From Acidovorax sp. Leaf191 (GTDB lineage: Bacteria; Pseudomonadota; Gammaproteobacteria; Burkholderiales; Burkholderiaceae_C): 64,000 nt of DNA. Positions 49,881 to 57,956 of the stretch are shown here, piece after piece. Where the stretch lies: the NCBI RefSeq assembly GCF_001424425.1, contig NZ_LMPT01000023.1, positions 102,514-166,513 of the forward strand, in the 5' to 3' direction. The notes under the pieces were generated by a model, which saw only the letters and a list, made by a program, of their open reading frames with translations, was not told where the DNA came from and did not search any database. The first letter of the stretch is position 1. The number at the start of each line of letters is the position of its first letter. The position numbers and the translations under genes were made by a program.

Positions 49881-51692
49881 TCAGGACGACGACAGCGCCA
49901 GGTCGCCGGTGTTGCGCCGCAGGCAGAACTTGCCGCCCTGCTTGCCGCTGTACATGGCCGCATCGGCGAGCTTGAGCAGGCCCACGGCGTCGTTGCTGTC
50001 CTCCGGCGCCAGCGCGTAGCCGATGGTCAGGCCCACCTGCACCTGCAGCTGGCCCAGCGAGAACGGCGAGCGAAAGGCATCGAGCAGCTTGAGCCCGAGC
50101 TCGTGGGCTTGCTGTGCATTGCCCAGGTCGCCCGTCATCACCACGAACTCGTCGCCGCCCAGGCGCGCCACCACGTCGCTTTGCCGCAGGTGGCCCTGCA
50201 GGCGGCGCGTGACGGCCACCAGCAGCTCGTCGCCCACATCGTGGCCGTGCCGGTCGTTGACGGGCTTGAAGCCGTCGAGGTCCATCACGTACACCGCCAG
50301 CAGCTTGTCGGGGCCGCACCGAGGCAGGGCCGAGGCCAGCGCGATGTTCAGCCCGCGCCGGTTGGGCAGCCCGGTGAGCGGGTCGGTGTGGGCCAGGGAG
50401 CGCATGGCATCGCGTTCGCGGTTGGCGTCGATGGCCTCGGTGCGCAGCGCCTTGGTGCGCACCCCCAGCACCCGCATGAACAGCAGCATGTCCAGCGTGG
50501 CGCCAAAGCCGAACGAGTGCATGGTCCAGAAGTTCACCGGCACCCAGCCGCGGATGACGCCGATCACCGTGGCGGTGGCGGCAAAGTAGATCAGCCAGGC
50601 CAGCAGCAGGCTGGTGCCCACCGGGTCGCCCTGCCGCGCGCGGCGCACGGCGCCGGGGATGCCCATGAGCGCCGGGACCAGCCCGAGGATGCTCACCACG
50701 GCGGCGATGGCCGCGGTGCTCAGCACGTCCAGCGCATGCACCACGGCCAGCAGCGCGCACAGCACCGCGCCGGCCCGCATGGCGCGCAGCAGCCGGCTTT
50801 GCGGCCGGTGGCCCACGAGGGCCTGGCTGATGAAGAGGAACGACCCGCAGGTGGCCATCAGCGCCGACAGGCCTGCGGCATGCAGCTCGAGCCAGATGTT
50901 GTCCTGCCAGAGGTACTGCGATCCCAGGCCGAACAGGTGCAGCGAAAAGAGCGTGCTGCCGGTGATGAGCAGCGCGTACTGCAGGAACAGGATGTCCCGC
51001 AGGTTGATCCACTGCGCCAGGCTGTAGATCAACAGGCACAGCGCCAGGCCGGTCAGGATGCCCTGCAGCATTTGCTCGTTCATGGCGGCGCTGTGCCATG
51101 CGGTGGGCTTGTTGAGCGTGATGGGCAGCACCATCGCGCCGGTGGTCTCCACGCGCAGCAGCAGGTCGTAGTGGTGGCCCGGCTGCATCAGGAGCGGCAG
51201 GGCATGCGTGCGGGTGCGCAGCGGGCGCTGCGAGAACGGCTGCAGGCTGCCGAGCGTGGCCTGCTGGGTCACGTGGCCCCCATGGGTCAGGTAGACCTCG
51301 ATGCGCTGCAGCACAGGGTAGTCGATGTCCAGCACCCAGGTGCCGTCGGAGCTGGGCGCCACGCTGACCGGCACGCGCACCCACACTGCGTCGGTGCGCA
51401 CGCCCAGCGTTCCGCTGCTGCGCGGGGGCGCGGCGAACTCGGCGGTGCGCCGCATGACGTCGTCCACCGACAGCACGCGCGACGCGTCGTTCAGGATGGT
51501 GACGGCGGGCCAGGCTTCGTGCGAGTGCACCTCGTCGCGCAGCAGGATGCGGCTGCCGTGGCCGTTGCCGTCGCCCTGCGCCCAGCTGCCGTGGCACCCC
51601 ACCGACAGCCACACCAGAACGCAGCCCATCATCCAGCGCCTGAGGAGGGCCGGCAACCGTTGCCACGGCAGCAAGAGGGGGACGGTGCGCAT
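49881..51692 (-). CDS. 7TMR-DISM diguanylate cyclase (paralogue 1)
   Basis: 603 residues: signal-like N-terminus, periplasmic 7TMR-DISM extracellular domain 2 (about 45-190, with VWVRVPVSVAP and VLDIDYPVLQRIEVYL), seven membrane helices, then GGDEF from about 445 (HTDPLTGLPNRRGLN). GGDEF is at 512-516 and the I-site RQSD at 503-506, so it should be a product-inhibited diguanylate cyclase sensing a periplasmic ligand, possibly carbohydrate-like. Its tandem paralogue lies directly upstream. Confidence 0.87.
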   Translation of the reverse strand: MRTVPLLLPWQRLPALLRRWMMGCVLVWLSVGCHGSWAQGDGNGHGSRILLRDEVHSHEAWPAVTILNDASRVLSVDDVMRRTAEFAAPPRSSGTLGVRTDAVWVRVPVSVAPSSDGTWVLDIDYPVLQRIEVYLTHGGHVTQQATLGSLQPFSQRPLRTRTHALPLLMQPGHHYDLLLRVETTGAMVLPITLNKPTAWHSAAMNEQMLQGILTGLALCLLIYSLAQWINLRDILFLQYALLITGSTLFSLHLFGLGSQYLWQDNIWLELHAAGLSALMATCGSFLFISQALVGHRPQSRLLRAMRAGAVLCALLAVVHALDVLSTAAIAAVVSILGLVPALMGIPGAVRRARQGDPVGTSLLLAWLIYFAATATVIGVIRGWVPVNFWTMHSFGFGATLDMLLFMRVLGVRTKALRTEAIDANRERDAMRSLAHTDPLTGLPNRRGLNIALASALPRCGPDKLLAVYVMDLDGFKPVNDRHGHDVGDELLVAVTRRLQGHLRQSDVVARLGGDEFVVMTGDLGNAQQAHELGLKLLDAFRSPFSLGQLQVQVGLTIGYALAPEDSNDAVGLLKLADAAMYSGKQGGKFCLRRNTGDLALSSS

Positions 51693-51764
51693 GGTGTGGA
51701 TCGACGCTTGGGCAGTATAGGAGGCAGCAGGGTCGCGGGGTTGCAGGTGGTGTGGCTGTCTCGT

Positions 51765-53549
51765 TCAGGTGGCCGGCGCCAGGTCGTTGCGGCCACGGCG
51801 TACCGTGCGCTTGCCGTCTTGCTTGCCGGCGTACATGGCTGCATCGGCCAGGCGCAGCAGCACCTGCGGGTCTGCGCTGTCCAGCGGCGCGATGGCATAG
51901 CCTGCCGTGAGCCCCACGTGCAGCCGCAAGTGGCTCAGGCTGAACGGCTGCTCGAAGGCACGCAGCAGCGCCTGGCCCAGCTCATGCGCCTGCTGCGGTG
52001 TTTCCAGGCCCTGCGCCATGATGATGAACTCGTCGCCGCCCATGCGGGCCACCATGTCCGAGTGGTGGCGCACGCTGCGCTGCAGGCGGTGGCCCACGGC
52101 CACCAGCAGGTCGTCGCCGACGTCGTGGCCGTGCGCATCGTTGACGGGCTTGAACCCGTCCAGGTCCATGAGGTAGAGCGCCACCAGCCGCTGCTCGGAG
52201 CACTGCGCCAGCGCGGAATGCAGCGCATGCTGCAGGCCGCGCCGGTTGCTCAGGCCGGTGAGGTGGTCGGTGTGGGCCAGCGAGCGCATCAGATCGCGCT
52301 CCTGCATGGCTTCCACGGCGCGTGCCTGGGCCGCGTTGGCGCGCAGGCCCAGCACGCGAAAGAAGAGCAGCATGTCCAGGGTGGCGCCGAACTGGAACGA
52401 ATGCAGCGTCCAGAAGTTCGCGGGCACCCAGCCCTGGACCAGGCACACCATGACTGCGGCGGCGACGCCGAACGCGACCCATGCAGCCAGCAGGGTGGCG
52501 CCGATCGGGTCCCCGCGCCGCACCCGCGTGATGGCCGCGGGCAGGCTGATGAGGGAGGGCAGGGCACCCGCCAGGCTCATGTAGGCAATGCCGATGGGCA
52601 CGCTCACCCAGCCGAGCACGAGCGCGGCGCACACCGCGGCGGTGATCGCCGCGCCCGCCCGCATGGTGCGCGCGTACCGGCTGTGCGGTGTGTCGCCGGC
52701 CAGCGTGTGGCCCAGGAACAGGAACGAGCCCGCCAGGGCCATCAGCCCGGCTGCCAGGCCCGCATACCGGCCCATCCAGAGATTGTCGGGCCACAGGAAC
52801 TGGGCGCCCAGGCCGAAGAACTGCAGCGAAAAAATCGCGCTGCCCAGCACCACCAGCGCATAGAAGCCGAACATCCGGTCGCGCTGCGTGACCCACTGGA
52901 CCAGGCTGTACGCGAGCAGGAAGAACGCCAGCCCGTTGAGCAGGCCCTGCAGCATCTGCTCGCTCAGGGCTGCATGCATCTGATAGGGCATCTCCCCCAC
53001 CGTGATGGGCAGGATCAGCGGCCCCGTCGCCTGCACCCGGATCAGCAGGTCGTACGGTTGCCCGGGCTGCAGCTCGAACGCCATCGCAGGGGTGCGGCTG
53101 GACAGCTGCCCCTCGCCCGGCTGGCGGGTGCGCAGCCTCTGGATCACCTGGCCGCCGCGGGTCAGGTAGATCTCGGCCTGCAGCGAGCTGTAGCCCAGAT
53201 CCACCACCCAGGGCGTGCGCGGGGCCTCGGGCGCAATGACGGGAATGCGCAGCCACATCGCGGCCTTGTGCACACCCAATGATCCACCACGCCGGGCGGG
53301 CGCCTCGAACGCGTCCAGGCGTTCCAGCATGTCCTCGGCCGTGAGGCTGTACGTGGGGTCGGCCTGCAGGGTGATGGCTTCCCACGCATTCACCTGGGGC
53401 CGGGCCTGCGTCAGCACCAGGGGCGCATCAGCCCGTGCCTGCACGGGCACGGCCATGGGTGCGAGCAGCCACAGCAGGGTGAGTGCCAAGCCGCGATGCG
53501 CGCGCCAGAGCCGGGCCGGGAGCAGGAGGGCATGGAGCAACAGGTGCAT
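51765..53549 (-). CDS. 7TMR-DISM diguanylate cyclase (paralogue 2, altered I-site)
   Basis: 594 residues with the same architecture and long stretches of identity to its tandem neighbour (WVPANFWTLHSFQFGATLDMLLFFRVLGL). GGDEF is at 504-508 and HTDHLTGLSNRRGL opens the domain. The I-site position reads HHSD instead of RxxD (H495 where its paralogue has Arg), suggesting loss of product inhibition. The start at 53549 lies 18 bp downstream of the MpaB-like gene, so it may share its transcript; upstream open frame is noise. Confidence 0.87.
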   Translation of the reverse strand: MHLLLHALLLPARLWRAHRGLALTLLWLLAPMAVPVQARADAPLVLTQARPQVNAWEAITLQADPTYSLTAEDMLERLDAFEAPARRGGSLGVHKAAMWLRIPVIAPEAPRTPWVVDLGYSSLQAEIYLTRGGQVIQRLRTRQPGEGQLSSRTPAMAFELQPGQPYDLLIRVQATGPLILPITVGEMPYQMHAALSEQMLQGLLNGLAFFLLAYSLVQWVTQRDRMFGFYALVVLGSAIFSLQFFGLGAQFLWPDNLWMGRYAGLAAGLMALAGSFLFLGHTLAGDTPHSRYARTMRAGAAITAAVCAALVLGWVSVPIGIAYMSLAGALPSLISLPAAITRVRRGDPIGATLLAAWVAFGVAAAVMVCLVQGWVPANFWTLHSFQFGATLDMLLFFRVLGLRANAAQARAVEAMQERDLMRSLAHTDHLTGLSNRRGLQHALHSALAQCSEQRLVALYLMDLDGFKPVNDAHGHDVGDDLLVAVGHRLQRSVRHHSDMVARMGGDEFIIMAQGLETPQQAHELGQALLRAFEQPFSLSHLRLHVGLTAGYAIAPLDSADPQVLLRLADAAMYAGKQDGKRTVRRGRNDLAPAT

Positions 53550-53566
53550 CAGTGGGGAGGCCCTGG

Positions 53567-55096
53567 TTACGCGGGTCGCTGCGCCTGCGCGGAGCCCGTG
53601 GCCTGCGCCTTCTCGGTCCGGCCCAGGCCCAGGCTCCAGCTGCCGTGCGTGGTGAGGCGGTCTTCCAGGCGGTTGAGCCAACGGGGTGCGTTGGGGTCGT
53701 CGCTCCAGCTGTGGACCACGTCGTCGACCTGGTTGAGCAGCGCGGTCGGCAATTGCAAAGGCCGTGTCTGGCTCATGAGCACCCGGCTCATGAAGTGGTA
53801 GCCCAGCACGCGGGTGAGGGCGCGGACTATCGAGAACCGGGGCATTGCCAGGCGCACCACCGCATCGAGCACGCGCGCCGCGATCAGCACCACCCAGAAC
53901 AACAGCGCCGACGGCCAGGGCACGGGCTGGGTCAGTCCCAGGTCGCTGGCCGTGTCGCGCCCGCACAGGTAGCGGGTCATGAGCTGGGGGAAGGGTTTGA
54001 CGATGTCCCACGGCAAAGCCTTGGCCATGGTCTGCATCAGCGCCTGGCCCAGGGCCGGGCGGGGATCGGGGCTGATCGGGTCTGCGCGCCCGCGCGCCTG
54101 CATCTGCGCCATCAGCACCTGGCCTTGCTCCATGGTGTCGACCATCAGCGAGCGTTCGATGCCCAGGACGTGGCCCACCACGTTCCAGGCATGCAGGTAG
54201 GCTTCTTCCTCGTGGCGCGGCAGTCCGATGCCCAGCTTGTGCAGGCTGCGCAGGAACACATAGCCGAAGGTCAGCAGCGTGTAGGCCAGCTCTTCCTGGT
54301 TGCAGGGCAGGCCGTCATCGGCCACGTCCCAGCCGCGCGCATGCAGCATCTGGAACATGGTGACGCCGCGGCCGCCGCTGGCGGGCAGCGGCGTGGGCGC
54401 GATGGCGCTGGCATCGCCCGCGTTCAGATGGTCCACGGCACGCTGCGGGCTGCCGTGCAGGATGAGGTTGCGGATGGTGGCGTGGATGAGCCGCACCTTC
54501 AGCACCTGCGCCACGCCCGCACCGCGTTCGCTCAGGCCGCCGTGCATCATCACCGGAAAGATCATGGCGGCGGTGGAGCGGATGCGGTATTCGGTGTTCT
54601 GCTCCAGCTGCCCGGCGGTGTGCAGCACGGCCGACAGGTCGGGAATCACGTAGCACTCGGGCAGGCTGGCGCAAAACAGCAGGATGCACGACAGCGCGCC
54701 GTGCTCCATGAACAGCTTTTCGGCGCGCTCGATCTGGCGGGCGTCGGCCCAGTCGGGCAGCACCTGGGCGGTGCGGACATAGTGGTTCAGCGCATCGGCC
54801 ATGGCCTGGTCCACATAGCCATCGGCCGGCTTGCCGCCCACGGTGCCATGCACCGGGCCCACCGCAACCGTCCACTGCGCGATGCCCGCGTTGTCGGCCC
54901 ATTGGCCCAGCAGGATGTTCACCGTGTCCAGGCGCTTCCATTGCTCGGCATCGGCATCCACCATGCCGGGGGGCCAGGGGCCGAGCATGTCGGCAATGGT
55001 CTGGTCGGCCAGCGGGTCGGCGTGGTGCTGCATGCCGGCCAGTTCGGCGTCGGGAAGCGGGAAGTGGCGGGAGTTCGTCATGGTGGCTGTCTTCAT
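53567..55096 (-). CDS. MpaB/Lcp-like oxygenase family protein (DUF2236)
   Basis: 509 residues. The DUF2236 heme-oxygenase family (latex-clearing protein Lcp, fungal MpaB) is indicated by VRLIHATIRNLIL and NQEELAYTLLTFGYVFLRSLHKLG; Lcp cleaves rubber and MpaB a farnesyl chain. A hydrophobic helix in the C-terminal third (PSALLFWVVLIAARVLDAVVR) suggests membrane attachment. It overlaps the CruF-like gene by 4 bp (ATGA), so the two products are made together. Substrate in this organism is unknown; an isoprenoid is plausible. Confidence 0.75.
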   Translation of the reverse strand: MKTATMTNSRHFPLPDAELAGMQHHADPLADQTIADMLGPWPPGMVDADAEQWKRLDTVNILLGQWADNAGIAQWTVAVGPVHGTVGGKPADGYVDQAMADALNHYVRTAQVLPDWADARQIERAEKLFMEHGALSCILLFCASLPECYVIPDLSAVLHTAGQLEQNTEYRIRSTAAMIFPVMMHGGLSERGAGVAQVLKVRLIHATIRNLILHGSPQRAVDHLNAGDASAIAPTPLPASGGRGVTMFQMLHARGWDVADDGLPCNQEELAYTLLTFGYVFLRSLHKLGIGLPRHEEEAYLHAWNVVGHVLGIERSLMVDTMEQGQVLMAQMQARGRADPISPDPRPALGQALMQTMAKALPWDIVKPFPQLMTRYLCGRDTASDLGLTQPVPWPSALLFWVVLIAARVLDAVVRLAMPRFSIVRALTRVLGYHFMSRVLMSQTRPLQLPTALLNQVDDVVHSWSDDPNAPRWLNRLEDRLTTHGSWSLGLGRTEKAQATGSAQAQRPA

Positions 55097-55914
55097 GCTG
55101 CGGCTTCTGTGGGGGTGCGCCAGCGCTGGAATCCCGCCATGGCGCACAGCAACGGTATGCCCATGGCAAACGGGGCGATCGAGCGGATCTCCACCGGGTT
55201 GCCCAGGACCATCTGGAACACCATGCCGGACGCGTAGATGGCCAGCGGGACCAGCGCGTGGCGCCGCAGGAAGGGGCTCACGGGCTGCAGCGGGCGGCGG
55301 CGCACCGACAGGCGAAAGCTGAAGATGATGCAGAAGGCGACGAACACCCAGCCGAAAAAGCCCTGCACGGTCTCGCCGAACCAGGCGCCGTCGGTCTTGG
55401 CCATGATCCAGGCCTTGAGCGTGTAGACGAGGTAGGGGTCGGCGCCCAGATCGAACGCGGTGACGATCATCGCGGCCAGGAACGACAGCATGGCCGCATT
55501 GCCGAGCCCCGGCGCGCCGTCCACTGGCGACTGCCACACGATCAGGTTGCCGATCACGTAGCCTGCGTAGGTGAGCGAGAACCACATCATGGGGATGACG
55601 ATGGGCACGTTGACGAGCCGGGCCCCCAGCACATCGGTGTAGGTGTAGTGCCCGAAGAACCAGCCGTGCGTGCTGCCCATCTGCTCGGCGAACCAGCCCA
55701 GGCTCACCGCGATCAGCACGAACTGCAGCGCCGGGCGGGCGCCGAGCAAATGGGTGGCACTGGCCCAGCAGCACGCGAACATGAGCACCGACGCAGTGAC
55801 GATGGCAATGGTGGTGTCGTTGTGCGTGCGCAAGGCCGTGACCACCAGGAATGCCGCCAGCAACGCGAAGGTCACCGCGGGCAGTCGGGCAGTCAGGGGA
55901 GTCTTTGCAGGCAT
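55093..55914 (-). CDS. CruF-like carotenoid biosynthesis membrane protein (DUF422)
   Basis: 273 residues from the ATG (MPAKTPL). Seven or so hydrophobic segments and the family pattern STHGWFFGHYTYTDVLG, with FDLGADPYLV and GWVFVAFCIIFSF, as in CruF and bisanhydrobacterioruberin hydratase. These enzymes hydrate carotenoid ends. No other carotenoid gene (crtB, crtI) occurs in the window. Its coupling to the MpaB-like oxygenase argues for isoprenoid-derived lipid modification rather than pigment synthesis, as inference. A TTG eight codons earlier is an alternative start. Confidence 0.75.
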   Translation of the reverse strand: MPAKTPLTARLPAVTFALLAAFLVVTALRTHNDTTIAIVTASVLMFACCWASATHLLGARPALQFVLIAVSLGWFAEQMGSTHGWFFGHYTYTDVLGARLVNVPIVIPMMWFSLTYAGYVIGNLIVWQSPVDGAPGLGNAAMLSFLAAMIVTAFDLGADPYLVYTLKAWIMAKTDGAWFGETVQGFFGWVFVAFCIIFSFRLSVRRRPLQPVSPFLRRHALVPLAIYASGMVFQMVLGNPVEIRSIAPFAMGIPLLCAMAGFQRWRTPTEAAA

Positions 55915-56064
55915 GTGGGGTGTATCACGCTGTAACAAACCCCCAGTGTAGAGGATGCGCCCGTGATTCGCGCCCCTTGTTTTTGCAGAAACCTCAGTGC
56001 CTTTTCGGTACTTTTGCGGGCCGTTTTGGTGTTATATCAGCGTCACACGTGCCGGCTCAGCGCA

Positions 56065-56886
56065 TCACGAGGTCAGGGCTTTCAGCGAAGCGAGATTGAG
56101 TAAGGAGGCCTCGATGGCCGCCGCGGTGGCCACCGGCTGCTCCATCGGGAACAGGTGGCTGCCGTCCAGCATCATCGTGCGGCCCTGCGTGATGCGCAGG
56201 GTCAGGGCCATGCCCACCTGCTTCATCTCTTCGGAGTCGCGCCCGCCGATGAAGGCGGCGGGGCACTGCAGCGGGTGCGCGGCCAGCAGCCGGCCCAGGT
56301 TGTGCGGCAGCGTGTTGTAGATGGCGGTTTCCACCGCGCGGTCGAACCCCAGGATGCGCTTGCCGTCGTGGTCCACCAGGCCGTGGGTGACGTAGTCGTG
56401 CAACACCTCCGGGTCCCAGCGCGCGAACGCCTTTTTCTTGCGAAAGTGTTCCAGCGCCTCGTCGTTGCTGGCCCAGCTGAAGCGGCGCTGCCGGCTGATC
56501 TTGCCCGGCGAGATCGAGCCCACCACCTGCGTGCGTTTGGCCACGTCGACGGCATTGGCCTTCCAGCCGCCCAGCAGCGGCGAGTCGATCAGGAGCACGC
56601 CCCGCACCAGCTCGGGGTGGCGCGCGGCAGCCATCACGCTCAGAAAGCCGCCGAGCGAATGCCCCACCAGAAACACCGGCTGGCCCAGGCGCTGCACCTG
56701 CGGCGTGGCGAAGTCGGCCAGCTGCTGCACCAGGTGCGGCCAGTTGTTGGTGACGGGGTACTGCGCTTCGTGGCCGTACCGCTCCACGGCATGCACCTCG
56801 AAGCCGCGGGCCTTCAGGTGCTGGAAGAGGACGCGGTAGGTGCACGCCGGAAAGCTGTTGGCGTGCGAGAAAACGATGGGGAGCAT
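56065..56886 (-). CDS. Alpha/beta hydrolase
   Basis: 273 residues, cytoplasmic. It opens LPIVFSHANSFPACTYRVLF, a pattern of alpha/beta hydrolases; nucleophile S77 in the elbow GHSLGG, an acid in FIGGRDSEEM and the catalytic His probably in DGSHLFPMEQP. Substrate unknown. Alone on its strand between the CruF-like gene and Anbu. The start is the ATG at 56886; an upstream TTG would extend it by seven residues. Confidence 0.82.
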   Translation of the reverse strand: MLPIVFSHANSFPACTYRVLFQHLKARGFEVHAVERYGHEAQYPVTNNWPHLVQQLADFATPQVQRLGQPVFLVGHSLGGFLSVMAAARHPELVRGVLLIDSPLLGGWKANAVDVAKRTQVVGSISPGKISRQRRFSWASNDEALEHFRKKKAFARWDPEVLHDYVTHGLVDHDGKRILGFDRAVETAIYNTLPHNLGRLLAAHPLQCPAAFIGGRDSEEMKQVGMALTLRITQGRTMMLDGSHLFPMEQPVATAAAIEASLLNLASLKALTS

Positions 56887-56947
56887 GGAGGTACGCGCAG
56901 GGAGCAAGGGCTGCAGCCGGCACCCCGGACGGGGCGCGCAGGGCAGG

Positions 56948-57775
56948 TCAGATGAGCTTGTCCAGGTGGTTGGTGATCTTCTTGAGCGGCTTGCTGCGCG
57001 CAGGGTTCACCATGATGGGAACGTTGGTGGCACCGCCGCCCCAGGCCGGGTCCTCGATGCTGTCGAACACCTCGCGCAGCTTCTGGCCCCAGTTGTCGTG
57101 CAGCATGCGGAAGTACGGGTTGTTCTCGTCGATGCAGACCACCTTCTCGGTGGAGAAGCGGTCGACCTCGTAGACCACCAGGTCCAGCGGCAGTCCCACC
57201 GACAGGTTGGACTTGAGCGTGCTGTCCATGGACACCAGCGCGCACTTGGCGGCTTCGTCCAGCGGCGTTTCGGGCGTGAGCACCCGGTCGAGCACGGGTT
57301 TGCCGTACTTGGACTCGCCCACCTGGAAGTACGGCGTCTCGGACGTGGCCTCGATGAAGTTGCCGGCCGAGTAGACCTGGAACAGGCGCATGCCCTCGCC
57401 CTTGATCTGGCCGCCGAACACCATCGACACATTGAAGTCGACGCCCGAGCGCTTGAGCGCCAGGCCGTCGCGCTCGTGCACATGGCGCACCGCAGCGCCC
57501 AGCACGCGGGCGGCGTCGAACATGCTCTTGGCGTTCCAGATGGAGATGGTCTCGCCCGAGTCCCCGTCCTTGAGCTGCTCGGTCTGCAAGATTTCGCGCA
57601 CCGATTGGGAGATGGACAGGTTGCCGGCCGACAGCAGCACCATGAAGCGGTCGCCCGCCTTCTCATAGACCATCATCTTGCGAAAAGAACTGATCTGGTC
57701 CAGGCCGGCGTTGGTACGGGAATCGGACAGGAAAACCAGCCCGGCGTTGAGTTTGATGGCGACGCAATACGTCAT
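56948..57775 (-). CDS. Proteasome-type peptidase Anbu
   Basis: 275 residues. The start MTYCVAIKLNAGLVFLSDSRTNAGLD places Thr2 as N-terminal nucleophile after Met removal, with the proteasome-beta-like fold continuing (SVGLPLDLVVYEVD). Anbu proteins form ring or helical assemblies and may be proteases of unknown substrate. They are usually encoded with a transglutaminase-like protein, an alpha-E protein and a circularly permuted ATP-grasp; none is adjacent here, and the only transglutaminase-like gene of the window is 28 kb away. The flanking gap contains a family A repeat. Confidence 0.85.
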   Translation of the reverse strand: MTYCVAIKLNAGLVFLSDSRTNAGLDQISSFRKMMVYEKAGDRFMVLLSAGNLSISQSVREILQTEQLKDGDSGETISIWNAKSMFDAARVLGAAVRHVHERDGLALKRSGVDFNVSMVFGGQIKGEGMRLFQVYSAGNFIEATSETPYFQVGESKYGKPVLDRVLTPETPLDEAAKCALVSMDSTLKSNLSVGLPLDLVVYEVDRFSTEKVVCIDENNPYFRMLHDNWGQKLREVFDSIEDPAWGGGATNVPIMVNPARSKPLKKITNHLDKLI

Positions 57776-57895
57776 GGAGCAGATGGTGGGTCTAGGGTGG
57801 GGGAACCCGCAAGTTTAGTCCGGCTTGCGCTCCAGGTTGGTGCATGGCCCGTGCAAGGCCCTGCGCGCCGCACGGCGCTGGCGCAGTTTTGAGTG

Positions 57896-57945
57896 AATTG
57901 CTATTGAAATAATAGCTGACAGCGCACGCCAGGCATGCGGCAGGT
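57896..57945. repeat. Dispersed palindromic repeat family A, copy 7
   Basis: AATTGCTATTGAAATAATAG, CTGACAGCGCACGCC, AGGCATGCGG. A degenerate copy between mutS and the Anbu gene; its outer arms are AT-rich and its inner stem has drifted. Confidence 0.6.
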
Positions 57946-57956
57946 GGCATTTACAC

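Noticed and set aside
51765..54011. N-terminal extension of the second DISM cyclase by about 150 codons
   Set aside because: The extra residues are a frame-shifted shadow of the MpaB-like gene; the signal-like MHLLLHALLLPARLWR start is at 53549.
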